Numbered from the stretch's first letter, positions 38,863 to 49,484 are shown. The stretch: DNA of 64,000 bases from an uncultured Brevibacillus sp. (GCA_946402065.1 CAMIVR010000005.1:1-64000), one strand, 5' to 3'. The notes: generated by a model not told the origin, from the sequence alone. Numbers and translations: made by a program.

Positions 38863-39919
38863 GCTGCAGCAGCTCCGTCTGTTCATGCAAGATCAACTGG
38901 TCGATGACCTCATCCATCTCCCCGGCCAAAATCGTCTCCAGACGATGCAGCGTCAGGCCGATGCGGTGGTCCGTCACCCTGCTCTGCGGGAAGTTGTACG
39001 TGCGAATCCGCTCGCTGCGGTCACCCGTACCGACCAGTCCTTTACGCGTCGCATCCTGTTCTGCCATGGCCTGTTGCTGATGAAAGTCAAACAGGCGGGC
39101 GCGCAGAACGCGCAGCGCTTTGTCCTTGTTGGAGTGCTGTGACTTCTCATCCTGGCACGAGACGACAATGCCCGTCGGAATATGCGTCACGCGCACAGCC
39201 GATTTGGTCGTATTGACGCTTTGCCCGCCAGCGCCACTGGAACAGAACGTATCGATGCGAATGTCTTTTTCATTGAGCTCGACTTCCAGCTCCTCAACTT
39301 CAGGCAGAACTATGACGGTCGACGTCGACGTATGGATGCGTCCTCCAGACTCAGTCGCAGGGATGCGCTGAACGCGATGTGCACCGCTCTCAAACTTGAG
39401 CTTGCTGTACGCGCCATGACCATTCACGGAAAAGATAATTTCCTTGTAGCCGCCAATATCGGTTTCGTTCGCTTCCAGAACCTCCACCTTGAAGCCTTGG
39501 CGCTCCGCGTAGCGGGTGTACATCCGGAACAAGTCAGAAGCAAACAGGGCAGCTTCGTCGCCACCGGCAGCTCCGCGAATTTCCACGATGACGTTCTTGT
39601 CGTCATTCGGGTCTTTTGGCAGCAGCAAAATTTTCAAGCGTTGTTCCAACTGTTCTTTTTGCTTGCCTAATTCTGCCAATTCCGCTTTTACCATCTCGCG
39701 CATTTCTTCATCGAGCTTGTCGTCGAGCATGGCTTTGGCATCTTCCAACTGGGCAATGATCGATTTATATTCACGGTATACCGTGACAGTTTCTTCTAAC
39801 GAACGCTGCTCCTTGGACAGATCGCGCAACCGTTTGGTGTCGCTGATAACATCCGGGTCGCAGAGCAGATTATTCACTTCTTCAAAACGCTCTTCAACTG
39901 CTGATAGGCGATCAAACAC
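38849..39919 (-). CDS. prfA: Peptide chain release factor 1
   Basis: Terminates translation at UAA and UAG. It is 356 residues. The GGQ loop is in [23 protein letters not shown], and the tripeptide anticodon lies in the [17 protein letters not shown] region (PAT). The [21 protein letters not shown] helix is also present. The start is GTG at 39919 with GGGGTG 8 bases upstream. A strong promoter is 38 bases upstream. Cotranscription with prmC is expected from the overlap. Confidence 0.97.
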   Translation of the reverse strand: MFDRLSAVEERFEEVNNLLCDPDVISDTKRLRDLSKEQRSLEETVTVYREYKSIIAQLEDAKAMLDDKLDEEMREMVKAELAELGKQKEQLEQRLKILLLPKDPNDDKNVIVEIRGAAGGDEAALFASDLFRMYTRYAERQGFKVEVLEANETDIGGYKEIIFSVNGHGAYSKLKFESGAHRVQRIPATESGGRIHTSTSTVIVLPEVEELEVELNEKDIRIDTFCSSGAGGQSVNTTKSAVRVTHIPTGIVVSCQDEKSQHSNKDKALRVLRARLFDFHQQQAMAEQDATRKGLVGTGDRSERIRTYNFPQSRVTDHRIGLTLHRLETILAGEMDEVIDQLILHEQTELLQHATA

Positions 39920-39956
39920 TGTTTTTCACCCCAATTAATAATAGGATAACATTACA

Positions 39957-39985
39957 ATTATAGGGGGAAACCCGCAAAAAGTCAA
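39957..39985 (-). promoter_or_regulatory. Sigma-A promoter of prfA-prmC
   Basis: TTGACT (39980-39985), 17 bases, TATAAT (39957-39962) on the minus strand, between the terminator of the lipoprotein gene and prfA. Confidence 0.9.
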
Positions 39986-40011
39986 AGTGCTGCAAGCCCG
40001 TTTACCGCAAA

Positions 40012-40046
40012 GAAAAGAGCCGTTGTCCCGTGCTCTCAACAGCTCT
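40012..40046 (-). terminator. Rho-independent terminator of the lipoprotein gene
   Basis: GAGCTGTTG and CAACGGCTC arms (one mismatch) with a loop of about 11 bases and TTTTCT after it, on the minus strand. Confidence 0.7.
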
Positions 40047-40059
40047 CGATGGGTACGAG

Positions 40060-40533
40060 CTACCTGTGTCCGCTATCATTTGAGGTCAGGTGATAATCGT
40101 AGCGCGGGGCTTTTTGCCTCATCGCATGGATGACGCGGCGCTCGACGTCCCGGGCCTGAGACGCGGTTACATTATGAACGAGATCCAGCGTCACGTAAAC
40201 ATTGCCCCCCTCGATCCGGATTCGCGCATCCTCTACTCCGGGGACACTTTTGGCCATCATGAGCAAATTGCGTTCATCCACACCGTAATTACGCACGTTT
40301 TGGTGCCCAATAATCAGATTCGGATTGGAATTTCTGCCCATCAGATGATCGCGATTGGTTCTCACGTTTCGCTTCGGCGGCCCCTGTTCATTGCTGTGCA
40401 AGGTTTGTTCGCGAATCTGCTGCGGGCCGATTGACTTTGTGCCGTAGTTCTGTCCGCCACCCGCTTTATTCGTTCCACAGCCAGCTACCAAGAGGGCTAA
40501 CGCCAAGGCGGGGAGGACGCATTTTTTTACCAT
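40060..40533 (-). CDS. YhcN/YlaJ family sporulation lipoprotein
   Basis: A 157-residue lipoprotein. Residues 1-17 are a signal peptide ending in a lipobox LLVAGC, with the lipid-bearing cysteine about residue 19. The C-terminal part matches the YhcN/YlaJ spore-lipoprotein family, with VEDARIRIEGGNVYVTLDL near residues 100-120 and ERRVIHAMRQKAPRYDYHL. The ATG at 40533 follows GGAGG by 11 bases, and the in-frame GTG at 40545 is inside that site. A sigma-G-like promoter is found upstream, consistent with forespore expression. Confidence 0.88.
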   Translation of the reverse strand: MVKKCVLPALALALLVAGCGTNKAGGGQNYGTKSIGPQQIREQTLHSNEQGPPKRNVRTNRDHLMGRNSNPNLIIGHQNVRNYGVDERNLLMMAKSVPGVEDARIRIEGGNVYVTLDLVHNVTASQARDVERRVIHAMRQKAPRYDYHLTSNDSGHR

Positions 40534-40558
40534 ACAAAAAGCCACCTCCTGTTTCGCC

Positions 40559-40588
40559 TAGTGTGTGCAGCTAGGACAGACTGCATGC
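40559..40588 (-). promoter_or_regulatory. Sigma-G-type promoter of the spore lipoprotein gene
   Basis: On the minus strand GCATG (40584-40588), an 18-base spacer and CACACTA (40559-40565), against the sigma-G consensus GHATR-N18-CATNNTA with one mismatch. It fits the gene's assignment. Confidence 0.65.
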
Positions 40589-40626
40589 AAAACAGGGGTA
40601 GCCTTTATTAGGGAGTGCGAATAGCT

Positions 40627-41238
40627 TTAGACGTGTTGAATCGCCTGTGGAAGCGTGCTTGGCTTTCCTGGAACCTCATGGCAATGACGGCAGCGCGCTT
40701 CATAGCTTTCTGCCGTCCCGACCATAATAATCGGGTCGTGGTAATCTGCCGGCTTGTTGTTTAGCAATCGCTGCGTGCGCGTCGCCGGCGCTCCACAGCA
40801 AGCGCAAATCGCCTCCAGCTTGGTCGTGAACTCCGCAATTGCCAGTAAAACCGGGGTAACGCCAAACGGCTCACCGCGAAAGTCCTGGTCCAGCCCGGCA
40901 CAAATCACCCGAATACCGTTATCCGCCAAATGCTGGCACACCTCAATGACCGCTTCATCGAAGAACTGCACTTCATCAATTGCGACCACGTCCGTATCCG
41001 CCAAGACAGCTTCCAGTATATCTGTAGCGTGCTGCACGGCGACAGCGTCTTCCATCACGCCATTGTGTGAAACAACTGCCATCGCGTGGTACCGATCATC
41101 GATCTGCGGCTTGAACACCTGTACATTCAGCTTGGCGATCTTGGCCCGGCGAATCCGGCGAATCAATTCTTCGCTTTTGCCTGAAAACATACATCCGCAA
41201 ATTACTTCAATCCAGCCGTTCTTCTTCATAAAATACAT
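40627..41238 (-). CDS. tdk: Thymidine kinase
   Basis: Phosphorylates thymidine to dTMP in pyrimidine salvage. It is 203 residues with the start at 41238, where the sequence [15 protein letters not shown] lines up with bacilli Tdk; the frame is open further but unsupported. The P-loop [10 protein letters not shown], the catalytic-base region [13 protein letters not shown], and a zinc site with [13 protein letters not shown] and CRHCH are present. It is a single gene with its own promoter. Confidence 0.96.
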   Translation of the reverse strand: MYFMKKNGWIEVICGCMFSGKSEELIRRIRRAKIAKLNVQVFKPQIDDRYHAMAVVSHNGVMEDAVAVQHATDILEAVLADTDVVAIDEVQFFDEAVIEVCQHLADNGIRVICAGLDQDFRGEPFGVTPVLLAIAEFTTKLEAICACCGAPATRTQRLLNNKPADYHDPIIMVGTAESYEARCRHCHEVPGKPSTLPQAIQHV

Positions 41239-41309
41239 ATATGCATCACCAATAATTCCATATTGTTTGAAGATCTGCCATCCCACAGTCCCAAGGAAAT
41301 AGCTTTTCT

Positions 41310-41338
41310 ATCATAGCATCAATCCGCCTGTTCGCCAA
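41310..41338 (-). promoter_or_regulatory. Sigma-A promoter of tdk
   Basis: TTGGCG (41333-41338), 17 bases, TATGAT (41310-41315) on the minus strand, about 72 bases upstream of the ATG. Confidence 0.7.
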
Positions 41339-41398
41339 TCGTCCCCGGAGCCTAAATTGCTTATTTACTGGTCTTTGAGGAATAAGTTGGAAAGGGGT

Positions 41399-41428
41399 AA
41401 AAAACAGCCCTTGCAAAAAGGGCTGTTT
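41399..41428 (-). terminator. Second of two tandem terminators after rpmE
   Basis: AACAGCCCTT and AAGGGCTGTT arms with a short TTTGC-type loop and TTTTTT after it, on the minus strand. Confidence 0.92.
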
Positions 41429-41435
41429 CGCAGCG

Positions 41436-41471
41436 AAAAAACAAAGCCAGATAGATCGAGTCTATCCGGCT
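41436..41471 (-). terminator. First of two tandem terminators after rpmE
   Basis: AGCCGGATAGACT and its near-complement ATCTATCTGGCT form the stem, followed by TTGTTTTTT, directly after the rpmE stop codon. Confidence 0.88.
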
Positions 41472-41479
41472 ATGCTTGC

Positions 41480-41677
41480 TTACAGGTTGTATTTACGTTT
41501 GAAGCGATCTACACGACCACCGGCATCGACAAATTTTTGTTTGCCAGTGAAGAACGGGTGGCAGTTGGAGCAAATCTCAACACGCAGAGCTTGCTTTACA
41601 GAACCGGACTCGAATTCGTTGCCACATGCACACGTTACTTTTACCGTATTGTAGTTCGGATGAATTCCTGCTTTCAT
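41480..41677 (-). CDS. rpmE: 50S ribosomal protein L31
   Basis: A 65-residue ribosomal protein of the large subunit. [20 protein letters not shown] opens the protein, and the zinc-binding cysteines are CAC near residue 16 and CSNCHPF near residue 36, so this is the zinc-containing (C+) form. The [21 protein letters not shown] end is normal. The start at 41677 is preceded by GAAAGAGGTG. The frame is open to 41764 but that part includes the promoter. Confidence 0.97.
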   Translation of the reverse strand: MKAGIHPNYNTVKVTCACGNEFESGSVKQALRVEICSNCHPFFTGKQKFVDAGGRVDRFKRKYNL

Positions 41678-41745
41678 CGCTAGCACCTCTTTCCGCCCTG
41701 AATCGTATCCCGAAACAGAGTTAATTAACCAGAACACATGACAAG

Positions 41746-41774
41746 ATAGTATCACGGCTGGCAAGCGAATGCAA
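41746..41774 (-). promoter_or_regulatory. Sigma-A promoter of rpmE
   Basis: TTGCAT (41769-41774), 17 bases, TACTAT (41746-41751) on the minus strand. Confidence 0.75.
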
Positions 41775-41784
41775 GAGTAAAGAC

Positions 41785-43056
41785 CTATTTCGCCATGTTT
41801 TTCCTGCGCCGCAGCTCATGCGGCGGTACATGTGTAAAGGAGCCGATGACGACATCCGGCAGCTCCTCCTGATAGATTTCGATGGCCTGCTTCATCCCGA
41901 AAACTTCCCCCCGAGCCTTGGGAATCATCGCCAAATAGCTTTCCGGATCAATGTTCAGATTCCGCAATTGAATCAGTTTGATCCCTGTTCTGCGAATGAA
42001 GTCTATCATCGCCTCCATCTCTTCTTCGCGGTCAAATACACCGGGGAAACAGAGATAGTTCATCGAGGTATAGACGCCTTTCGCAGAGGCGTACTCTGCG
42101 GAACGTGCGACATTCTCCAGCGTGTAGCCGCGCGGACGGTAATACGCGTTGTAATGCTCGTCAATCGCACTGATAATGCTGACGCGCATCAAGTCAAGAC
42201 CGGCATCGACAATGCCTTTGATGTGATCGGTCAACCCGGCATTGGTGTTGATATTGATATAGCCCACGTCGGTCTGCTCGCGGACGCGGCGCATGGCTGG
42301 TACGATGATGGAGGCCATTGTCGACGGCTCCCCTTCACATCCCTGACCGAAGCTGATAATGCTCTCTGGCGACTGCAGATGGTGCAGCATGACCTCGACC
42401 AGCTCGTCCTCCGTCGGGCGAAAATTCATGCGTGTCTGCGGCGACGGAAATCCACTGTCCTCGGGCTGTTCCGAAATACAGCCATAACAGCCTGCATTGC
42501 AGGCGAAGGAAACAGGCAGACTGCCTTCCCAGCGGTGAAAGAAATTATTCGAAGCCGTTAAGCATTCATATTCCAGTGCACAGTGCGACAAGTGCTGCAA
42601 AATACGGTTTTCCGGAAATTGCGCACAGGTGCTCTCCACCCTCGCTCTCAGCTCGTCCATCGGAAAGTTTTCCGGATTCCATTTATGCGGTTCATCGCTT
42701 TTCCGCCCTGCGATCCAGAATTGGTCATCCTTCCAAACAACTGCCGTATAGCCAAACAAGGGAAATTTTTTCTCTTTATCCGTCTTTACATAGCCTGGCA
42801 GCAGCAATCGGGTAAAGCCTTGCGGAATCAATGCCCCCACCGCATTGCAGCCATCGAGCTTCTTCATCTCTCCGGTATCCGGGTCCATCCCGACCGGTAC
42901 CGTATCCGGCAGACTGACGAGCGTAGCCCCGTCCGGCAACGGGATTAGTTCTTCCGGCAGTATTTCCGTCAGCATATCGCCGTTGCGACCGACCGCCAAC
43001 AGGCCGGGATGGTCGTACACCTGGCCGTTACTGTCCGCATATACTAAATGAAACAT
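41785..43056 (-). CDS. Radical SAM protein of unknown function
   Basis: A 423-residue radical S-adenosylmethionine enzyme. The [4Fe-4S] cluster motif CNAGCYGC (CxxxCxxC) is near residue 190, followed by the radical SAM barrel with [19 protein letters not shown] and [19 protein letters not shown]. About 180 residues precede the cluster, including ARG-rich or beta segments (residues 1-110) of unknown role. The ATG at 43056 is chosen for the GAGG-type site upstream; the frame is open to 43140. The substrate cannot be inferred; the nearest neighbours (rpmE, a LysM/M23 peptidase) give no clear clue. Confidence 0.88.
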   Translation of the reverse strand: MFHLVYADSNGQVYDHPGLLAVGRNGDMLTEILPEELIPLPDGATLVSLPDTVPVGMDPDTGEMKKLDGCNAVGALIPQGFTRLLLPGYVKTDKEKKFPLFGYTAVVWKDDQFWIAGRKSDEPHKWNPENFPMDELRARVESTCAQFPENRILQHLSHCALEYECLTASNNFFHRWEGSLPVSFACNAGCYGCISEQPEDSGFPSPQTRMNFRPTEDELVEVMLHHLQSPESIISFGQGCEGEPSTMASIIVPAMRRVREQTDVGYININTNAGLTDHIKGIVDAGLDLMRVSIISAIDEHYNAYYRPRGYTLENVARSAEYASAKGVYTSMNYLCFPGVFDREEEMEAMIDFIRRTGIKLIQLRNLNIDPESYLAMIPKARGEVFGMKQAIEIYQEELPDVVIGSFTHVPPHELRRRKNMAK

Positions 43057-43146
43057 CGTACACCATCGCCTCACTTCTTTGCTTCCGCCATTGTAACGCA
43101 ACAAGGAAGCAATGTAAATTGCAGCCAGGTCGCAATTCATGCCGGA

Positions 43147-44052
43147 TTACTTTGTCAGATACGTCAGCGGGTTCACGGGGATGTCGTTCTGGCGCACTTC
43201 AAAGTGCAGGTGATAGTCCGTCGAGTTTCCTGTTTTTCCCATCAACCCAAGCATCTGTCCTCGTTCCACCTCTTCGCCAATCGATACGTCAATTCGCCGC
43301 ATATGCGCATAGTACGTTTGCAAGCCATCACCATGGTCGAGCACCACCATATTCCCGTAACCGGCCCGGTTTGCGCCGGCTTCAATGACGGTTCCCTCTT
43401 TGGCCGCCAAAATCGGCGTATTTGCTTTTTGCTGATTCCATAAATCGATGCCCTTGTGTACATTCCCCCAACGGGCTCCAAACCCGCTGGTGATTGTCGC
43501 GCTTTCAACCGGCCAGCTCATCTGCCGGCCACGCGTGCGGCTGCGGCTGGCAGCCTGAGCCATGTGTTTGCGGAGCGGTGCACTCGCCATGAGTGTGGAA
43601 CGCTGGGAAACAGGTATTTTCAAGGTTTGCCCCGTATAGAGCTGATTGGCCAGCATTTTCACCAACGGATTGCTCTGGATGATAGCTTCTTGACTGACGG
43701 CGTAACGCCCGGCGATTTGTTCCAACGTCTCTCCCCGCTGCACCATGTGCTCGATTTCTTCCCTGCGAATCAGCAGCTTCAACCCAACTCCTACCACATT
43801 CGGGTTGGTGATTCTGTTCTCTTCTATCAAATCGTGCAGACTGATTCCGTACCGGTTGGCAATCTCGGAAAGCGTGTCGCCGGCATGAACTGCATAGGTG
43901 ATGACCGCCTTTTGATTCGCGGCCGGGTTTTCATGTGTTTGCAGGGCAACAAATGGATCAAACGCCTGTGTCAGTGTTTGCTCGATTACGAAACGCTTTG
44001 CTTCCTCCTGGCTTTCCCAGTCAAGATTAGCGTCGGTTACTCCCAAACCCAT
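43147..44052 (-). CDS. LysM and M23 (LytM-type) peptidoglycan endopeptidase domain protein
   Basis: A 301-residue protein with two LysM repeats (residues 52-97 and 102-148), which bind N-acetylglucosamine chains, a basic linker (about 160-178), and an M23 metallopeptidase domain (185-298). Zinc ligands H200 and D204 (in HKGIDLW) and H283 in the HLHFEV motif, plus the catalytic YAH250, are intact, so it looks active. Unexpectedly, the N-terminus MGLGVTDANLDWESQEEAKR has no signal peptide or membrane helix. It is placed just before rho. Confidence 0.9.
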   Translation of the reverse strand: MGLGVTDANLDWESQEEAKRFVIEQTLTQAFDPFVALQTHENPAANQKAVITYAVHAGDTLSEIANRYGISLHDLIEENRITNPNVVGVGLKLLIRREEIEHMVQRGETLEQIAGRYAVSQEAIIQSNPLVKMLANQLYTGQTLKIPVSQRSTLMASAPLRKHMAQAASRSRTRGRQMSWPVESATITSGFGARWGNVHKGIDLWNQQKANTPILAAKEGTVIEAGANRAGYGNMVVLDHGDGLQTYYAHMRRIDVSIGEEVERGQMLGLMGKTGNSTDYHLHFEVRQNDIPVNPLTYLTK

Positions 44053-44097
44053 TGATTTACACCCCCACTCTACTCTTTCAGTTTATGTGAAAAGGCA

Positions 44098-44129
44098 AAA
44101 AAAATGACGGGAGCATTAACTCACCGTCG
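44098..44129 (-). terminator. Rho-independent terminator of rho
   Basis: GACGG and CCGTC arms, with a partly paired GAG/GCTC middle, are followed by ATTTTTTTT. The 5' arm overlaps the end of the rho reading frame. Confidence 0.78.
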
Positions 44130-45393
44130 GGTTTGCTTGTTTCGATCCGCGCGCAGGCGGTGCTTCCAAGCTTTGCAGGAAATCGATATTTGTCTTCGAG
44201 TCAGCCAGCTTTTTCAGGAACGAATCGACGAATTCATGGCTTTCACTCATATTTTTCCGGATCATCCACAGCTTATCCAACTCTTCTTTGCTGAGCAGCA
44301 GCTCTTCGCGGCGCGTTCCGGAACGGCGGATGTCGATCGACGGGAAGATGCGTCGTTCTGCCAGCTTGCGATCCAAGTGCAGCTCCATGTTGCCTGTGCC
44401 CTTGAATTCCTCATAAATGACATCGTCCATACGCGAACCGGTTTCGACGAGTGCCGTAGCCAAAATCGTCAGGCTGCCGCCCTCCTCGATGTTTCGCGCT
44501 GAGCCGAAAAATCGCTTCGGCCGATGAAATGCAGCCGGATCAATCCCTCCGGAAAGCGTACGTCCGCTCGGCGGAATGACCAGATTGTAGGCACGCGCCA
44601 GTCGGGTAATCGAATCGAGCAGGATGACGACATCCTTTTTGTGCTCTACCAACCGCTTTGCCCGTTCCAGTACAAGCTCCGCCACTTTGATGTGATTTTC
44701 CGGCAGTTCGTCAAAGGTAGAGGAAACGACTTCTCCCTTGACCGATCGTTGCATGTCGGTTACTTCCTCGGGGCGCTCGTCAATCAGCAGCACAAACAGA
44801 TGAATATCCGGATGATTTTCTGTAATGCTGTTGGCGATTTCCTTTAACAGCATCGTTTTACCTGCTTTCGGCGGCGCGACGATCAATCCACGCTGACCAA
44901 GCCCCACGGGTGCCAACAAGTCCATAAGTCGCACGGAAAGCTTTGAAGGTGACGTTTCGAGAATAAGTTTCTGTTGAGGATAAAGCGGTGTTAACGCGGG
45001 GAAGTGGAGGCGCTCTGCTGCTGATTCAGGATCTTCTCCGTTAACAGCTTCCACTTGCAATAATCCAAAGTATCGCTCATTTTCTTTGGGCGGTCGAGCC
45101 TTTCCTGAGACGACATCCCCCATTCGCAAATCAAAGCGACGAATTTGCGATTGGGAGATGTAGATATCCTCTGAGCTTGGCAGGTAATTGATCGGCCGCA
45201 GAAATCCGTATCCTTCCGAGAGGATTTCCAATACACCTTCCATGAACATCAGACCGTCCCGTTCAGCTCTTGCACGCAAGATGGCAAAGATCAGTTCCTT
45301 TTTCTTTAACTGGGAATAATAGGGAATTTGGAATTCTTTTGCCAGCTTGTACAGATCGGTCAGCTTCTTTTCTTCTAGTTCTGATAAAAGCAC
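44116..45393 (-). CDS. rho: Transcription termination factor Rho
   Basis: A hexameric RNA-dependent ATPase that ends transcription and silences antisense transcripts. It is 425 residues. The N-terminal domain ([17 protein letters not shown]) and cold-shock-type RNA-binding domain ([25 protein letters not shown]) are followed by the P-loop [16 protein letters not shown], Walker [12 protein letters not shown], and the C-terminal R-finger region. The start is GTG at 45393 with GGTGG upstream. It lies between the peptidase gene and glpX. Confidence 0.97.
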   Translation of the reverse strand: MLLSELEEKKLTDLYKLAKEFQIPYYSQLKKKELIFAILRARAERDGLMFMEGVLEILSEGYGFLRPINYLPSSEDIYISQSQIRRFDLRMGDVVSGKARPPKENERYFGLLQVEAVNGEDPESAAERLHFPALTPLYPQQKLILETSPSKLSVRLMDLLAPVGLGQRGLIVAPPKAGKTMLLKEIANSITENHPDIHLFVLLIDERPEEVTDMQRSVKGEVVSSTFDELPENHIKVAELVLERAKRLVEHKKDVVILLDSITRLARAYNLVIPPSGRTLSGGIDPAAFHRPKRFFGSARNIEEGGSLTILATALVETGSRMDDVIYEEFKGTGNMELHLDRKLAERRIFPSIDIRRSGTRREELLLSKEELDKLWMIRKNMSESHEFVDSFLKKLADSKTNIDFLQSLEAPPARGSKQANPTVS

Positions 45394-45454
45394 GTCAATT
45401 ATCCACCACTCTTTGCGTCATTCTAAAAATCGGAATCTCGTCCTTGCTCGTACC

Positions 45455-46417
45455 CTAGAGACCGAGCTGAGGCTTTTTCTCCAAACGATGGTTTCCTTCA
45501 ATAAAGCGAATCGTTCCAGTCTTTGCCCTCATCACAACGGAATGAGTCGTCGCTCTTGTTCCCTGGAAGCGTACACCGCGCAGCAATTCCCCATCGGTAA
45601 CGCCGGTTGCCGCAAAAATCGCATCGTCACCTTTTACCATATCCTCCATAAGTAAAATCTGATGTGGATTGGACATCCCCATTTGTTTGCAGCGCTCCAG
45701 CTCCGCCTCGTTCTGAGGAAGTAATTTCCCTTGAATCTCGCCGCCTAAACATTTTAATGCAACAGCGGCCAAAACACCTTCCGGAGCTCCGCCTGAACCG
45801 AACAAAATATCAACGCCCGTGTCGGGAAATGCGGTATTGATGGCAGCGGCCACATCGCCATCCGGGATCAGTTTGATCCGGGCGCCCGCTTTGCGGATTT
45901 CGCTGACAATGCGACTGTGCCGATCTCTGTCCAGGACGATTGCGACCAAGTCGCTCATGTCTTTTCCCAGGGCTTGGGCAACGGCTTTCAGGTTGTCTTC
46001 CACAGGGGCGTTGATATCCACTTTGCCTACCGCTTGCGGCCCTACCGCAATTTTCTCCATGTACATGTCAGGCGCGTGAAGCAAATTGCCTCGGTCTGCA
46101 ATGGCAATGACAGAAATGGCATTCCAGGTGCCCTTGGCCACGATATTGGTCCCTTCGAGCGGATCGACAGCCACATCGACAAACGGAGCAACACCCTGGC
46201 CCAATTTTTCGCCAATATAGAGCATCGGTGCTTCGTCCATTTCGCCTTCCCCGATGACCACGATCCCGTCCATCGGCACGTTTTCAAATTCCGTACGCAT
46301 TGCAGTTGTTGCCGCACCATCTGCCTCGTCCTTTTTCCCCAGCCCCATCCAACGTGCGGATGCCAGCGCCGCTGCTTCTGTGACACGTACCAATTCAAGT
46401 GATAAACTGCGTTCCAT
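45455..46417 (-). CDS. glpX: Fructose-1,6-bisphosphatase class II
   Basis: Removes the 1-phosphate of fructose 1,6-bisphosphate in gluconeogenesis. It is 320 residues. The metal-binding segments are [19 protein letters not shown] and [17 protein letters not shown], with [16 protein letters not shown] near residue 190. It is the GlpX type, not the Fbp type. Placed with fba and tal a few kilobases away, so central sugar-phosphate genes group here, as in B. subtilis. Confidence 0.96.
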   Translation of the reverse strand: MERSLSLELVRVTEAAALASARWMGLGKKDEADGAATTAMRTEFENVPMDGIVVIGEGEMDEAPMLYIGEKLGQGVAPFVDVAVDPLEGTNIVAKGTWNAISVIAIADRGNLLHAPDMYMEKIAVGPQAVGKVDINAPVEDNLKAVAQALGKDMSDLVAIVLDRDRHSRIVSEIRKAGARIKLIPDGDVAAAINTAFPDTGVDILFGSGGAPEGVLAAVALKCLGGEIQGKLLPQNEAELERCKQMGMSNPHQILLMEDMVKGDDAIFAATGVTDGELLRGVRFQGTRATTHSVVMRAKTGTIRFIEGNHRLEKKPQLGL

Positions 46418-46521
46418 TTCTCATCTACCTCCTGCCAGCTTCGGCAACTTGCCTGCCTGAAGTTGTATTTTGCTATGGTGTATTTTTCTCTGTCTCCAGA
46501 GATTTCTTCGCTGCATGTTCT

Positions 46522-47790
46522 TCAGTGTGCAGTTCGTTTTGAGCTGTCTCTCGTGACTTGTGCCCCCAAGCTGTACAGCTTGTCAACCAGCTTCTCGTAG
46601 CCTCGATCAATATGCTCCAGGCCTTCCAATTCGGTCGTGCCCTCAGTGAGCAGGCCGGCAATCACCAACGCCGCTCCCGCACGAAGATCGGAAGCGATTA
46701 CTTTTGTCCCGAGCAGCTTTTTGCCGCCATCAATTACGGCAGATCGCCCTTCGACTTTAATCGAAGCTCCCATGCGCCGAAGCTCGTCGACATGCCGAAA
46801 CCGTGCGCCGTAAATATTATCGGTGACAATGCTGACGCCTTTTGCCTGTGTCAGCAGGGCGGTGATCGGCTGCTGCAAATCAGTGGGAAATCCTGGATAC
46901 GGACTTGTCTTCACGTCAACAGCGCGGTATTTCCCATGCCCACGGACGCGAATGGTATCGCCGTCCTCATCAATCTCGACGCCAATCTCGCGCAGCTTGG
47001 CTGTTACCGCCTCCAGATGCTTGGGAATCACGTTCTCCAATACAACGTCGCCTTGTGTGGCAGCGGCGGCAATCATATAGCTCCCTGCTTCAATCCGGTC
47101 GGGAATAATCGTATGGCGACAGCCGTGGAGGCGTTCAACGCCCTGGATGCGAATGATGTCCGTCCCCGCGCCTTTGATGTTCGCTCCCATGTTGTTCAGG
47201 AGTGTCGCTACGTCGACGATCTCTGGCTCGCGGGCAGCGTTTTCAATCACGGTCAGGCCTTCTGCTTTGGCGGCAGCCAGCATGATGTTGATCGTCGCGC
47301 CAACGCTGACCAAATCGAGATAAATCCGCGCCCCTTTTAACTGTTTGGCAGTAATGCTCATCACGCCGTTTTGGTTTTCAATGCGTGCCCCCAGCGCTTC
47401 GAATCCTTTCATGTGGAGGTCCACCGGCCGCGGGCCGAGGTCGCAGCCTCCCGGCAACCCGACTCTCGCCTCACCGAACTTCCCCAGCAAGGCTCCCCAT
47501 AAATAGTAGGAAGCACGCAATTTTTTCACCCGACCATTAGGAATGTACAAGTGCTTGAGCGGGCGGCCGTCAATTTCCATCCAGTCATCTTCAAACAGGA
47601 CATCGGCACCCATCTCTTTGAGTAAATCATAATAAATCTGCACATCTTGAATTCTCGGCAAATTCTCTATCACTACGGGACCATCTGCGAGCAAGGCGGC
47701 AGGAATAAGCGCGACAGCGCTGTTTTTCGCTCCACTTATGACCACTTTGCCGGAGAGTGACTGGCCCCCGTTAATCATCAGCTTATCCAT
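46522..47790 (-). CDS. murA: UDP-N-acetylglucosamine 1-carboxyvinyltransferase (second MurA paralogue)
   Basis: The same reaction as the first MurA at the left edge: the first step of peptidoglycan synthesis. It is 422 residues and complete. The PEP-site lysine motif [15 protein letters not shown] and the catalytic loop [14 protein letters not shown] with the fosfomycin-target cysteine are intact, and [14 protein letters not shown] is present near residue 300. Upstream GAGGAG supports the start. By position (between glpX and tal) it is the murAB/murZ-type copy, so the window contains both isozymes. Confidence 0.96.
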   Translation of the reverse strand: MDKLMINGGQSLSGKVVISGAKNSAVALIPAALLADGPVVIENLPRIQDVQIYYDLLKEMGADVLFEDDWMEIDGRPLKHLYIPNGRVKKLRASYYLWGALLGKFGEARVGLPGGCDLGPRPVDLHMKGFEALGARIENQNGVMSITAKQLKGARIYLDLVSVGATINIMLAAAKAEGLTVIENAAREPEIVDVATLLNNMGANIKGAGTDIIRIQGVERLHGCRHTIIPDRIEAGSYMIAAAATQGDVVLENVIPKHLEAVTAKLREIGVEIDEDGDTIRVRGHGKYRAVDVKTSPYPGFPTDLQQPITALLTQAKGVSIVTDNIYGARFRHVDELRRMGASIKVEGRSAVIDGGKKLLGTKVIASDLRAGAALVIAGLLTEGTTELEGLEHIDRGYEKLVDKLYSLGAQVTRDSSKRTAH

Positions 47791-47873
47791 TTTCGGCTCT
47801 CCTCAGGCATCTCTATCTTCTGTTGTCCTGCGTCTGTGCGACTGATCAACTGCTTGAAGTTTTTGTCTGACGT

Positions 47874-47916
47874 GCTTTTTTTAAAGGAAGCACCTTCTCC
47901 GACGGAAAAGGTGCTC
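47874..47916 (-). terminator. Rho-independent terminator of tal-fba
   Basis: AGCACCTTTTCC and GGAGAAGGTGCT arms around a TCG loop, followed after 5 bases by a stretch of A and T, on the minus strand, between tal and murA. Confidence 0.75.
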
Positions 47917-47925
47917 CAAACAGTT

Positions 47926-48570
47926 TTACTTTTGCATGCTAGCCCAGTCAGCCAAAAACTTTTGCAAGCCACTGTCGGTCAGCGGATGCTGCAAAAGCTG
48001 TTTAAACACTTTGTACGGAATGGTAGCGAATTCGGCTCCGCGTCGAGCCGCTTCTGTCACGTGGACAGGGTGGCGAATGCTCGCAGCAATGATTTCCGTA
48101 TCGATGCCATGGACGGTGAAGATCTCGGATATCTCGGTAATCAGGTTCAAGCCATCGTAGCCGATGTCATCCAACCGACCGAGAAACGGAGAAACATAGG
48201 TAGCTCCGGCACGAGCGGCCAACAGCGCCTGATTGGCATTAAAAACCAGCGTCACATTTGTTTTGATTTTCCGCTTGGCAAAAACCTTTACGGCTTTAAG
48301 CCCTTCTTCCGTCATCGGCACTTTGACGACGATATTTTTTGACAGAGAGGCGAGTTTTTCTCCCTCTTCAATCATTCCTTTGGCATCCGTGCTGATTACT
48401 TCCGCACTAATCGGACCATCGACAATGTCTATGATCTCCTTGAGTGTTTCAATAAAGTCGCGTCCTTCTTTCGCGACGAGTGACGGATTGGTCGTTACTC
48501 CGGCCACCACGCCCCATTCATGAATCTCGCGAATTTCCTCTACGTTTGCGGTATCTATTAAAAATCTCAT
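47926..48570 (-). CDS. tal: Transaldolase (fructose-6-phosphate aldolase-like, MipB/TalC type)
   Basis: A small transaldolase, 214 residues, moving a dihydroxyacetone unit in the pentose phosphate pathway. The Schiff-base lysine is in [16 protein letters not shown] near residue 85, and the C-terminal [17 protein letters not shown] matches the family. It begins 16 bases after fba with no separate promoter, so it is probably cotranscribed. Distinguishing true transaldolase from F6P aldolase needs assay; the bacilli homologue (ywjH/tal) is called transaldolase. Confidence 0.93.
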   Translation of the reverse strand: MRFLIDTANVEEIREIHEWGVVAGVTTNPSLVAKEGRDFIETLKEIIDIVDGPISAEVISTDAKGMIEEGEKLASLSKNIVVKVPMTEEGLKAVKVFAKRKIKTNVTLVFNANQALLAARAGATYVSPFLGRLDDIGYDGLNLITEISEIFTVHGIDTEIIAASIRHPVHVTEAARRGAEFATIPYKVFKQLLQHPLTDSGLQKFLADWASMQK

Positions 48571-48586
48571 CGTCGTATCCTCCCGT

Positions 48587-49441
48587 TTACACTCGATTGC
48601 TGCTGCCGAACAGGCGCATTTTGCCTTTTACTACTTCTTTGATGGCGTCACGAGCAGGACCGAGGTATTTTCGAGGATCGATCTCGTTCGGCTTCGCCGC
48701 GAGAACTTGACGAATGACTTCTGTACATGCCACCTGATTTTCCGTGTTTACGTTGATTTTCCCTACACCCAGGCTGACCGCTTTTTTGATCGCTTCATCA
48801 GGTACGCCGGAGCCGCCGTGCAGCACGATGGGAGCACCGATATTTCTAGCGACCTCATCAATGATGTCAAAGCGGATCTTTGGCTCCCCTTTGTACATGC
48901 CATGGGCCGTACCGACAGCAATTGCCACGTAGTCGACCTTCGTCTCTTCCCAGAAGCGAATGGCTTCCTCAGGCTTGGCCAGCGTTGCGTCCTCTTCATC
49001 GACAGCGAGATCATCCTCGACGCCGCCAATTGTACCCAATTCTCCCTCAACAGATACGCCTACAGCATGAGCCGCTTCTACTACTTGCTTGGTCAGACGG
49101 ATATTTTCCTCGAACGAATGATGCGATCCATCGAACATAACAGAAGAAAATCCGGCGCGAATGCACTTCATCACTACGTCAAAGCTGCTGCCGTGATCCA
49201 AGTGGAGCGCAACCGGTACGCCTGCACGTGCAGCGGCAGCTTTGGCGATCGCAACCGTGTAATCGAGTCCCATGTAACGCATGGCGCCTTCGGATACACC
49301 GAAAATGACCGGGGATTTTTCTTCTATAGCAGCCTCAGTAATAGCCTGGGTAAACTCCAGATTGTTAATATTAAACTGCCCTACTGCATACTTGTTCTTT
49401 TTCGCGTCTTCCAAAAAAGCCGTCATTGGTACAAGTGGCAT
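48587..49441 (-). CDS. fba: Class II fructose-bisphosphate aldolase
   Basis: A zinc-dependent aldolase of glycolysis and gluconeogenesis, 284 residues. Zinc ligands and the phosphate-binding segment are read in [12 protein letters not shown] (residues about 78-90), [16 protein letters not shown] and [16 protein letters not shown]. The N-terminal [18 protein letters not shown] is normal. It is preceded by a strong extended -10 promoter and followed by tal. Confidence 0.97.
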   Translation of the reverse strand: MPLVPMTAFLEDAKKNKYAVGQFNINNLEFTQAITEAAIEEKSPVIFGVSEGAMRYMGLDYTVAIAKAAAARAGVPVALHLDHGSSFDVVMKCIRAGFSSVMFDGSHHSFEENIRLTKQVVEAAHAVGVSVEGELGTIGGVEDDLAVDEEDATLAKPEEAIRFWEETKVDYVAIAVGTAHGMYKGEPKIRFDIIDEVARNIGAPIVLHGGSGVPDEAIKKAVSLGVGKINVNTENQVACTEVIRQVLAAKPNEIDPRKYLGPARDAIKEVVKGKMRLFGSSNRV

Positions 49442-49484
49442 TACGTATGTATCCTCCCTCTGTGTTGAGATCGTAACGTGCCCT

